From an uncultured Phycisphaerales bacterium (GTDB taxonomy: Bacteria > Planctomycetota > Phycisphaerae > WQYP01): a stretch of 8,427 nucleotides of DNA. The notes below the pieces were generated by a model that was not told the origin of the DNA, searched no databases, and was given only the letters and a program-made list of their open reading frames with translations. The stretch spans positions 1-8,427 of the forward strand of contig CALCHA010000475.1 of the NCBI GenBank assembly GCA_937901265.1, given 5' to 3'. A program made the position numbers and the translations under genes. Below are positions 1 through 6,001 of this stretch, one piece after another; the first letter of the stretch is position 1; the number at the start of each line of letters is the position of its first letter.

Positions 1-986
1 AGTACACGCAGAAGCTCGCCTGGATGTTCAGCGATATTCCCAACGTGAAGATCGACGTCAACGCAGTCCCCGACCTGCGTCGCCGGACGCAGGAATCGGA
101 GACTTACGATCCCAAGGGCATCGCCAAGGCGGAGGTGCTGGAGACGCGCAAGATTTCCAATTCCAACGAAGGCACGCCGAGCAAGCAGGAACCGGGCGTG
201 AAGCCCAACGTCGGCATTGTGGCGGATGGGAATTCGTCGTCGGGACGCAGCACCTCGCAGAACACCAGCGACAGCACCTCGTCGACGGCGGTGCGTTTCA
301 GCGTGTCCAAAGAAACGTCGCAGTACCAGCCGGGGTCGGATCTCAAGGACCTGACCGCGTCGATCTCGCTGCCGCGTTCCTACTTTGTGAACCTTTATCG
401 CCGGATCGCGCACGATCCCAAGGCCGATCCGGATGATGCCAAGCTGCAGCCGGTGATTGATGAGCAGATCAAGATGGCGGCGGCCCGGGCGAAGAATGTG
501 ATCGGCGCCCCGACCGATGACAAGGTGCGGGTGGACTGGTTCGACGACACGCTGTTCGCGTCGACCCCGGATGTGGTCGTGGCGGCGACCGGTTTCGGCG
601 GAAGCTCCATGGGCGGCTTCGTGGCGCAGTATGCCAAGCAGGGCATCCTGGCAGTCTTTGCCCTGGGCCTGCTGGGCATGATGCTGATGATGGTCAAGAA
701 GTCCGTTCCGGTGGCCGGCGGCGCGGGGGAGATCGACCCCTCCGTCTTCTTTGGCAACGGGGGCGGCGGGGCCGGCGGGCGCAAGCGTGGGACGGCCCCC
801 GGTCAGTTCGACGGCGAAGACGTCTTCGGCGAGGCCAATCAGACCGACGCGGTGCTCACGGGCATCGAGCTGGATGATCACACGCTCGCCAGCCGCAAGA
901 TGGTGGACGAGGTTTCCTCCATGATCAAAGACAATCCCGAGAACGCCGCTGCCCTGATCAAGCGCTGGATCTCGAAAGACAAGTGA
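1..986 (+). CDS. fliF: Flagellar MS-ring protein FliF, C-terminal part (5' end outside window)
   Basis: FliF forms the membrane-embedded MS ring on which the rotor and export gate are built. The reading frame is open from the first complete codon (nt 3), so this is the last 327 residues of a longer protein and the start is not in the window. Near its beginning is the segment IPNVKIDVNAVPDL, typical of FliF periplasmic ring domains. A low-complexity Ser/Thr/Gly-rich stretch follows, then a single hydrophobic helix at about residues 214-231 (nt 642-695) followed by a KK pair, which fits the second transmembrane segment. After a Gly-rich cytoplasmic linker comes an acidic/amphipathic C-terminus (about 299-327, ending KRWISKDK). 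In the family this tail binds the N-terminal domain of FliG, which is encoded 24 nt downstream. Identity is secure from motif order and context. Confidence 0.93.
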   Translation, partial: YTQKLAWMFSDIPNVKIDVNAVPDLRRRTQESETYDPKGIAKAEVLETRKISNSNEGTPSKQEPGVKPNVGIVADGNSSSGRSTSQNTSDSTSSTAVRFSVSKETSQYQPGSDLKDLTASISLPRSYFVNLYRRIAHDPKADPDDAKLQPVIDEQIKMAAARAKNVIGAPTDDKVRVDWFDDTLFASTPDVVVAATGFGGSSMGGFVAQYAKQGILAVFALGLLGMMLMMVKKSVPVAGGAGEIDPSVFFGNGGGGAGGRKRGTAPGQFDGEDVFGEANQTDAVLTGIELDDHTLASRKMVDEVSSMIKDNPENAAALIKRWISKDK

Positions 987-1010
987 TTTCCTCAACGACG
1001 GGTGCGCCGC

Positions 1011-2024
1011 ATGGCCGAGCTTGCTGAAATTTCCGGGATGAAGAAGTCCGCGATCCTCGTGCTGACCCTCGAGCAGAACATCGCGGCCGAGATCCTCAAG
1101 CATCTGGATGAGGGGCAGATTGAGGAGCTCTCGCGGGAGATTGCCTCGATGGGGCCCGTGCCGCAGACGCTGCGGGAAGAGGTGGTCAATGAGTTCTACC
1201 AGCTAGCGCTGGCGCGTACGTATGCGGACGAGGGCGGGTGGGAATTTGCCAAGGGGCTGCTCACCAAGAGCCTTCCGCCTGACAAGGCCAAGAAGATCAT
1301 TGAGCAGGTGAACCAGACGATCCAGAGCGCCCCGTTTTCGTTTCTTCAGAAGGCCGAGAGCGAGAACCTGCTCACGTTTATCCAGGATGAGCATCCGCAG
1401 ACGATCGCGCTGATCCTCGCCCACCTCAAGCCGACGCAGGCGTCGGAGATTCTCGTCGGTCTCGCCGGTCAAAAGCAGGTGGAAGTCGTCAAGCGCATTG
1501 CCAACATGGAACAGACCAACCCCGAGGTGATCAAGGAAGTGGAGCGCGGGCTCGAGCATCGCCTCTCCGCGATGATCACCCAGACCTTCGAAAAAGCCGG
1601 CGGCGTCGACACGGTGGCCGAGATGCTGAACCTGGCGGACCGCGCGACCGAAAAGACGATCATGGAGGGCCTCGAAGCGGAGGACCCCGATCTTGTGGAG
1701 CAGATTCGCCGCCTCATGTTCGTGTTTGAGGACATCAACATGGTCAACGACAAGGGCATACAGAGTATGCTCAAAGAGGTGGACAACGAAGATCTGTCGC
1801 TGGCGCTCAAGACCGCGTCACCGGACCTGAAGGAAAAGATTTTCAAGAACATGTCGGAGCGTGCCGCGCAGCTGATCAAGGAAGACATGGAATACATGGG
1901 CCCGGTGCGGGTGAGCGACGTGGAAGCGGCCCAGCAGAAGATCGTGGATATCGTGCGTCGCCTGGAAGAGACGGGCGAAATCATCATCTCCGGCCGCGGC
2001 GGTGAAAAGGATCTCATCGTCTGA
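1011..2024 (+). CDS. fliG: Flagellar motor switch protein FliG
   Basis: FliG is the rotor protein that joins the MS ring to the C-ring and contacts the stator to generate torque. From the ATG at 1011 it is 337 residues, normal for the family. An in-frame GTG at 1002 would add only three residues (MRR), and a later ATG at 1038 would cut into the conserved N-terminus. No start has a strong Shine-Dalgarno. Visible signatures are the N-terminal 'KKSAILVLTL' helix that binds FliF, the middle-domain EHPQ motif at 127-130, the hinge-region MFVFEDI, and the C-terminal torque helix region with SPDLKEKIFKNMSERAA and MGPVRVSDVE. The charged residues expected on the stator-facing helix are present. The gene lies between fliF and fliH with short gaps, so it is co-transcribed. 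There are no signs of damage. Confidence 0.97.
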   Translation: MAELAEISGMKKSAILVLTLEQNIAAEILKHLDEGQIEELSREIASMGPVPQTLREEVVNEFYQLALARTYADEGGWEFAKGLLTKSLPPDKAKKIIEQVNQTIQSAPFSFLQKAESENLLTFIQDEHPQTIALILAHLKPTQASEILVGLAGQKQVEVVKRIANMEQTNPEVIKEVERGLEHRLSAMITQTFEKAGGVDTVAEMLNLADRATEKTIMEGLEAEDPDLVEQIRRLMFVFEDINMVNDKGIQSMLKEVDNEDLSLALKTASPDLKEKIFKNMSERAAQLIKEDMEYMGPVRVSDVEAAQQKIVDIVRRLEETGEIIISGRGGEKDLIV

Positions 2025-2046
2025 TCGTCCATCTTGCGGTTGACTC

Positions 2047-2769
2047 GTGACCCCTGAACTTTCGGTGCTTATGCCCCTGCTCAAGGCCAATCTCGCGCAG
2101 TTCGCGTCTCAAAATTCGATCGTGATGGATCTCTCGGATCTGGAACAGGAAGCGGGGCAGATCGTGGCGCGCGCCAAGGCGCAGGCCGAACGCCTCGTTG
2201 CCGAGGCCCGTGAGCAGGCAGAGCGCGAAGCGGTGGTCATTCACGAAGAGGCCCGCGCCGCCGGCCAGGCGGAGGGCCTCGCCGCCGGTCTGGCCGAGGG
2301 AGAGAAAACGGGCCACGACGCGGCGCTGGCGAATACCGCGGCTATTTTGAACGACCTGACGGCGCGCTGGTCGCAGGCGCTGGAGATCCTCCACCAGCAT
2401 ATGCCCGCCCATGCCGCGGACGCCCGCACCGACCTCGTGCGGCTCGCGATGGCGATCGCCACGCGGGTCACGCATCAGGAGGCCCTGCGCAACAAGCTGG
2501 TTGCCGAGGCGGTCGTCGCCGATGCCATGGTTCTGGCGGCGAATTCCCGGACCGTCAGCCTGCGGGTGAACCCCGACGAGGAAGCGACGCTCGCGGCGTA
2601 TCTGCCGGTGCTTCTGGCGAAGATCCGCACGACGGCCTCGGTGGAACTGGTGGGCGACCCCGCGGTCAGCCCCGGCGGGGTGCTGACGGAGTTTGGCGCG
2701 GGGCAGATTGATGCAAGGCTGGAGACGCAGCTGGAGCGGATTGCGGATCAGTTGCTGGCGGCGGACTGA
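2047..2769 (+). CDS. fliH: Flagellar export-ATPase regulator FliH
   Basis: FliH is the cytoplasmic stator-stalk protein that binds FliI ATPase and tethers it to the C-ring and export gate. The 240-residue frame begins with GTG at 2047, 22 nt after fliG; an ATG at 2071 is the alternative start and neither has a clear Shine-Dalgarno. Residues about 31-70 are an Ala/Glu/Gln/Arg-rich coiled coil. They lead into a glycine repeat with Gly at 73, 77, 81, 85 and 89, flanked by Ala69 and Ala93, which is the AxxxG(xxxG)nxxxA pattern known for FliH. The C-terminal half (about 120-240) is the V-ATPase-E/FliH-type domain. It includes DPAVSPGGVLTEFGAGQIDA, matching the family signature of an S-P-G-G turn and a G-x-I-D-A strand. 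The stop codon overlaps the left repeat arm of the following cassette. Confidence 0.93.
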   Translation: MTPELSVLMPLLKANLAQFASQNSIVMDLSDLEQEAGQIVARAKAQAERLVAEAREQAEREAVVIHEEARAAGQAEGLAAGLAEGEKTGHDAALANTAAILNDLTARWSQALEILHQHMPAHAADARTDLVRLAMAIATRVTHQEALRNKLVAEAVVADAMVLAANSRTVSLRVNPDEEATLAAYLPVLLAKIRTTASVELVGDPAVSPGGVLTEFGAGQIDARLETQLERIADQLLAAD

Positions 2770-2800
2770 TTATTCAGTGTGCATTATTCATTGTTCATTT
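2768..2800 (+). repeat. Left repeat arm, degenerate CATTATT 7-mer array
   Basis: Read with a 7-nt period the arm is GATTATT (2768-2774), CAGTGTG (2775-2781), CATTATT (2782-2788), CATTGTT (2789-2795) and CATTT (2796-2800). The two inner units are nearly perfect and the outer ones more diverged. The inner 19 nt (2782-2800) are the reverse complement of 3263-3281 with one mismatch, which becomes a G.U pair in RNA. The arm overlaps the fliH TGA (2767-2769) and ends directly before the GGAGG of the four-helix-bundle gene. Confidence 0.8.
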
Positions 2801-2805
2801 GGAGG
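2801..2805 (+). promoter_or_regulatory. Shine-Dalgarno GGAGG for the four-helix-bundle gene
   Basis: GGAGG lies 10 nt before the ATG at 2816 and immediately inside the left repeat arm. It fixes the start at 2816; the longer open frame beginning at 2693 would overlap fliH and has no such signal. It is one of the strongest ribosome binding sites in the window, and it suggests the cassette carries its own translation signal. If the two arms pair in the mRNA, this site would sit right at the edge of the stem. Confidence 0.7.
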
Positions 2806-2815
2806 TGCTGCTGCG

Positions 2816-3229
2816 ATGCCTGACGACCGACTTCCGGTGACGAACTACGCACGGGCGACCGAGGCGCTCAAGAAGCGAACTCGAGATTTCGAACTCCGAA
2901 TTATCCAGTTGGTCAGATCGCTGCCGCGATCACGGGAAGCCCGCATCGTCGGCGACCAGCTTCTCCGTGCCGGGACCGCTGTCGGCGCGAACTATCGTGC
3001 GGCCTGCCGTGCCCGTTCCCTGAAGGAATTCTTGGCAAAACTCGGCGTCGTCCTGGAAGAGTCCGACGAGTCCGCCTTCTGGCTCGACCTCACCGGTGCC
3101 GCAGGCATCATGAAGGCGTCTCGCCTTTCCGCCCTGCAGTCGGAAGCTGACGAGCTTACCGCAATATTTGCCGCCTCCTGGTGGACCACCAAACGCAAGC
3201 TGCAAGCCCTTCAGAAAAAGCGTTCATAA
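2816..3229 (+). CDS. Four-helix-bundle protein, 23S rRNA-intervening-sequence (S23/TIGR02436-type) family
   Basis: A 137-residue protein with no known enzymatic role. Family members were first described in intervening sequences of 23S rRNA, and the fold is related to the Avd accessory proteins of diversity-generating retroelements. The family signature is clear: a first helix with FELRIIQLVRSLPRSREARI (25-44), then QLLRAGTAVGANYRAACRAR (48-67), then SLKEFLAKLGVVLEESDESAFWLDL (68-92), and a basic C-terminus. The protein is basic overall, compatible with nucleic-acid binding (inference). Its codon use differs from its neighbours: five CGA and one AGA codon occur in about the first 40 codons, whereas I see no CGA in fliH. 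It lies between fliH and fliI but is not a conserved flagellar gene, and the 7-mer repeats bracket it, so it is most likely an acquired passenger. Function here is unknown. Confidence 0.9.
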   Translation: MPDDRLPVTNYARATEALKKRTRDFELRIIQLVRSLPRSREARIVGDQLLRAGTAVGANYRAACRARSLKEFLAKLGVVLEESDESAFWLDLTGAAGIMKASRLSALQSEADELTAIFAASWWTTKRKLQALQKKRS

Positions 3230-3262
3230 GCAAGCACGCAAAAACGACTTCGCTGACCGATT

Positions 3263-3288
3263 AAATGAATAATGAATAATGAATAATG
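3263..3288 (+). repeat. Right repeat arm, tandem AATAATG 7-mers
   Basis: The arm starts AAATG (3263-3267) and continues with three perfect AATAATG units (3268-3274, 3275-3281, 3282-3288). It is the inverted counterpart of the left arm and is better preserved. Each unit carries an ATG, and the last of these (3286-3288) is in frame with fliI. The arm stands out as AT-only apart from one G per unit. Confidence 0.85.
3272..3288 (+). promoter_or_regulatory. Four-codon mini-ORF with TAATG stop-start overlap leading into fliI
   Basis: ATG at 3272 opens a frame of four codons (MNNE) and stops with TAA at 3284-3286. That TAA overlaps the ATG at 3286-3288, which is in frame with fliI. An identical mini-ORF starts at 3265 and ends in TAATG at 3277-3281. 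Stop-start overlaps of this kind are known sites of translational coupling. No Shine-Dalgarno precedes any of these ATGs, so actual use is speculative. Confidence 0.3.
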
Positions 3289-3303
3289 GAAACTGGACAA
3301 TCA

Positions 3304-4671
3304 ATGACACTTCTCGACGCCTACATCAACCAGCTTCCTTCCATCGAGCCCAAAGGGATTCGGGGGCAGGTTGAGTCCGTGCGGGGCCTGACGGTTCGCG
3401 TGGCGGACCTGCCCGTTCCGGTTGATTCTGCGGTTGAAATCGTCAATGAACGGGGCGTCCGCATTCCGGGGCAGGTCGTGGGCTTTGAGAATCAGCACGC
3501 CATGATCATGCCGCTGGGGCCCCTGCATGGCCTCGCCCGCGGCAATTTCGTTCACGCGCAGTCGACGTTTCAGCGCATCGCCTGCTCGCCCCTGCTCGTG
3601 GGGCGCGTCATCGACGCGCTGGGCCGGCCCATTGATGGCAAGGGCCCGGTCAAGCTCCCCGAGCATCGCCCGATCAACGTTCGCGCTATCGACTGCATGC
3701 GGCGCGTTCCGATCGACACGGCCATTTCCACCGGGATCCGTTCGATCGACGGCCTGCTCACCTGCGGGCTCGGACAGCGCATGGGCATCTTCGCGGGCCC
3801 CGGCGTCGGAAAGTCGACCCTGATGTCGATGATCTCCAAGAACACCTCGGCGCACATTTCCGTGATCGCGCTCATCGGCGAGCGCGGCCGCGAGGTGCAG
3901 GACTTCCTCCAGCATTCCCTCGGCGAAGAGGGCCTGCGCCGCGCCATCGTCGTGGTCTCCACCGCGGACGATCCACCCATCCTGCGGGTTCGCGCCGCGC
4001 GCGTGGCCTCCACCATTGCCGAGTATTTCCGTGATGGCGGCCTCAATGTTCTGCTGCTGCTCGACTCGCTCACGCGCATGGCGCAGGCACAGCGGCAGAT
4101 CGGCCTCTCCGTCGGCGAGCCTCCCGCCACCAAGGGCTATACCCCGTCGGTCTTCGCGCTGCTCCCCGAAATACTCGAACGTGCCGGCAAAACGGACACG
4201 GGTTCCATCACCGGCTTCTACACCGTGCTCGTGGAAGGCGACGACTTCAATGAGCCCATCGCCGACGCGGTCAAGGGCATCACTGACGGCCACCTCTGGC
4301 TGGACCGCCACCTCGCCAACAAGGGGCACTTCCCGGCGGTAGGGGTGCTCCAATCCATCTCCCGAGTGCGTACGGAAGTCACCGACAAGGAGCACCAGCA
4401 GATGGCTCGCCGCATCAACCAGCTGCTCGCCGCCTATGCAGACATTGAGGATCTCGTGAACATCGGGGCCTACACGCCGGGTGCGAATCCCCTCAACGAT
4501 CTGGCGGTGCGCAGCTACCCCCGGATCCTGGAATTTCTCCAGCAATCCACCGACGCGCCCAGCGCGTACGAACAAACCAAGCTGCAGCTGCAAACGCTCT
4601 GCAACGGCATTGAAAAGGATGCCAAGCTCATCGAGCAGCAAGCCCGTTCCACCCCGCAACGAAAAAAGTAA
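3304..4671 (+). CDS. fliI: Flagellar type III export ATPase FliI
   Basis: FliI is the hexameric, F1-beta-like ATPase of the flagellar export apparatus. It works with FliH and FliJ on the cytoplasmic face to help unload and unfold export substrates. From ATG 3304 it has 455 residues, a usual length. Visible motifs are the Walker A GPGVGKST (165-172, Lys170), GERGREV (192-198), the Walker B LLLLDS ending in Asp254, and the type III ATPase stretch QRQIGLSVGEPPATKGYTPSVF. The start is ambiguous. ATG 3286 would add METGQS but lies inside the right repeat arm with no Shine-Dalgarno. ATG 3304 begins MTLLDAYINQL, like typical FliI N-termini, and has a weak GGA 6 nt upstream, so I take 3304 as the likely ancestral start. 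The insertion just upstream may affect expression. The coding sequence itself looks intact. Confidence 0.95.
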   Translation: MTLLDAYINQLPSIEPKGIRGQVESVRGLTVRVADLPVPVDSAVEIVNERGVRIPGQVVGFENQHAMIMPLGPLHGLARGNFVHAQSTFQRIACSPLLVGRVIDALGRPIDGKGPVKLPEHRPINVRAIDCMRRVPIDTAISTGIRSIDGLLTCGLGQRMGIFAGPGVGKSTLMSMISKNTSAHISVIALIGERGREVQDFLQHSLGEEGLRRAIVVVSTADDPPILRVRAARVASTIAEYFRDGGLNVLLLLDSLTRMAQAQRQIGLSVGEPPATKGYTPSVFALLPEILERAGKTDTGSITGFYTVLVEGDDFNEPIADAVKGITDGHLWLDRHLANKGHFPAVGVLQSISRVRTEVTDKEHQQMARRINQLLAAYADIEDLVNIGAYTPGANPLNDLAVRSYPRILEFLQQSTDAPSAYEQTKLQLQTLCNGIEKDAKLIEQQARSTPQRKK

Positions 4672-4726
4672 TCCGCGTCCATGCTGTCGTTCCCTGGCCC
4701 GTTCTCGTCCGCTTTGGTGGTAACCC

Positions 4727-5254
4727 ATGGCTCAACCGAAATTCCACTTCCGCCTCGAGGCCCTCCTCGAGCACCGCCGCCAGATCGAGAAGGACCAGCA
4801 GCGTCACCTCGCGGTGGCGCAGCAGGAAATCCAGAAGCTGTTCGCGATCATCCAGGCCGCCCAGCAGCGCATCGTGGCCGAGAATCGCGCGCTGACGACG
4901 ACGCAGCTCACCGGGAACCTGGACATGGCGGCCATCGCGTTTGGGAAGCGCTATGTGGGCAACCTGCACATGCAGATCGCGCTGACGGCGCAGAAGCTCG
5001 GTGCCGCCGAACAAAAGCTGGCGGTTGCCCGCGCCGGGCTTCTGGAAGCCGCGAAGGCCCGCAAAGTCATTGAAAAACTTCGCGAAAAGCAGCACGCCCG
5101 CTGGCTCGAAGAGCTTGAACGCAAGGACGCCGCCCAGATGGACGAGATCGGCACGCAGATCGCCATGCGTGAAGCTCTCGCCGAACTGGAGCGCGCCAGC
5201 GCTGCCGCTTCCCACCGCTCCGAGGATTTCCTTACCCCCGCAGGTGACGCATGA
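4727..5254 (+). CDS. fliJ: Flagellar export protein FliJ
   Basis: FliJ is a small coiled-coil protein that inserts into the FliI hexamer like the gamma subunit of F1 ATPase and contacts the export gate. This 175-residue protein opens with the family N-terminus 'FHFRLEALLEHRR' and is almost entirely helical, rich in Ala, Gln, Glu, Lys and Arg with no membrane segment, as expected for a two-helix antiparallel coiled coil. A modest GGTGGT lies about 8 nt before the ATG. The gap from fliI is 55 nt, with no strong hairpin or promoter evident. The stop overlaps the next start by four bases (ATGA, 5251-5254), indicating translational coupling to the downstream gene. Sequence conservation in FliJ is low, so the call leans on length, the N-terminal motif and position after fliI. 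Confidence 0.88.
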   Translation: MAQPKFHFRLEALLEHRRQIEKDQQRHLAVAQQEIQKLFAIIQAAQQRIVAENRALTTTQLTGNLDMAAIAFGKRYVGNLHMQIALTAQKLGAAEQKLAVARAGLLEAAKARKVIEKLREKQHARWLEELERKDAAQMDEIGTQIAMREALAELERASAAASHRSEDFLTPAGDA

Positions 5255-5991
5255 AAAAGTTTGCTTCCTTCTTCGCCCTCATCGCCTTTCTCAACCTTCT
5301 GATCCTGTTGGGGGTCATCGGATTTCTCGTGGGGACCAACCGCCTCGACAGCGCCAAGGCCCACACCATCGCGGATCTTCTCCGCCACCCCGGCGCCCCG
5401 GCGAGCCTGCGCGATCAGGTCAATGACCTGCTCGACAAGACGGCGCCGGCGACTGCACCGGCCGCGGCCACGGGGCCCACGACGCAGGCTGGCGATATGG
5501 CGACCGGGCTGGGTGCGTCTGCCGAAGACCGCCTGGCGTTCGCCCATCAGGCGATGGAGCAGGAACGTTTGCGGCTGCAAACGCAGGCGCAAGACCTGCA
5601 GCATCGGCAGGAACTGCTCGCCCGGGAGCAGTCCGCGTTCGCGGTGAAGCTCGACTCCCTTGAAAAGGACAAGAAGGCGTTTGATCAGCGTGTCGCCGCG
5701 ACCACTTCGCTCACCCAAAACGACGGCTTCCAGAAAACGCTCGCGCTCTACGACACCCTCAAACCCACGCAGATCAAGGACTTGTTCCTCACCATCCCCA
5801 CGCTTCAGCGGGTAGACACCGTTTCTCATTTTCTCCTTGCCATGGACCCCGACCGGGCCGGAAAGATCATAGGAGAGTTCCAAACGCCCGAGGAACAGGC
5901 CTTCATCGCCACAGTCCTCGAGCACATCCGCACCACTGGCACCCATTCTGCAGGGGTGCCTCCCACGGCTGCGAACTCCGCCGGCTCCTGA
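5251..5991 (+). CDS. MotE/FlbB-like membrane-anchored coiled-coil protein with MgtE-N-like domain
   Basis: A 246-residue protein with three recognisable parts. The first is an N-terminal hydrophobic helix (about 5-28) that would anchor it in the inner membrane with the rest outside. After an Ala/Pro/Thr-rich linker (about 63-90) comes a charged coiled coil (about 91-150). The last is a helical domain (about 158-228) with LALYDTLKPTQIKDLFL and FLLAMDPDRAGKIIGEF, which resembles the N-terminal domain of MgtE transporters. This layout matches MotE of alphaproteobacteria, a periplasmic chaperone for the stator protein MotC, and FlbB of spirochaetes, a periplasmic collar scaffold. The gene overlaps fliJ by 4 nt and precedes fliK, exactly the flbB position in spirochaete operons. 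I infer a role in stator or collar assembly. Orthology is not proven, so no symbol is given. Confidence 0.72.
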   Translation: MKKFASFFALIAFLNLLILLGVIGFLVGTNRLDSAKAHTIADLLRHPGAPASLRDQVNDLLDKTAPATAPAAATGPTTQAGDMATGLGASAEDRLAFAHQAMEQERLRLQTQAQDLQHRQELLAREQSAFAVKLDSLEKDKKAFDQRVAATTSLTQNDGFQKTLALYDTLKPTQIKDLFLTIPTLQRVDTVSHFLLAMDPDRAGKIIGEFQTPEEQAFIATVLEHIRTTGTHSAGVPPTAANSAGS

Positions 5992-6001
5992 CGAGGTATT
6001 C

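Larger units (their letters stand above)
2768..3288. mobile_element. IVS-like cassette: four-helix-bundle gene between inverted 7-mer repeat arrays
   Basis: This stretch interrupts an otherwise compact operon and is proposed as an inserted element. Its left end is an array of CATTATT-like 7-mers and its right end is an array of the reverse complement, AATAATG; both are AT-rich in a GC-rich region. The single gene inside belongs to the family first known from intervening sequences in 23S rRNA, which are likewise gene-plus-terminal-stem units. If 2770-3288 is removed, the fliH stop would lie 15 nt before the ATG at 3304, in line with the fliF-fliG and fliG-fliH gaps. No transposase, integrase or clear target-site duplication is present, so mobility is inferred and the exact ends are uncertain. 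Confidence 0.55.

Noticed and set aside
2693..2815. N-terminal extension of the four-helix-bundle gene overlapping fliH
   Set aside because: The extra 41 residues are out-of-frame fliH and repeat-arm sequence. GGAGG at 2801-2805 and the family N-terminus support the ATG at 2816.
3263..3288. CRISPR or phase-variable tract
   Set aside because: Units are only 7 nt with no spacers, so this is not a CRISPR array. Changes in unit number would not shift the frame of fliI because its ATG lies in the last unit, so classical frame phase variation is not expected.
2765..3295. ACTG at 2765-2768 and 3292-3295 as a target-site duplication
   Set aside because: Four bases is expected by chance, and collapsing the copies would remove the fliH stop codon, which makes it an unlikely original site.
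3301..4728. Long antisense open frame (475 codons) opposite fliI, and similar long minus-strand frames at 4951-6195 and 5903-7096
   Set aside because: They mirror the codon bias of GC-rich plus-strand genes, have low-complexity Arg/Gly/His-rich translations with no family motif, and lie opposite well-identified genes.
4681..5073. Plus-strand frame starting at ATG 4681 before fliJ
   Set aside because: It runs through fliJ in another frame, is Pro/Arg/Gly-rich without motifs, and has no ribosome binding site.
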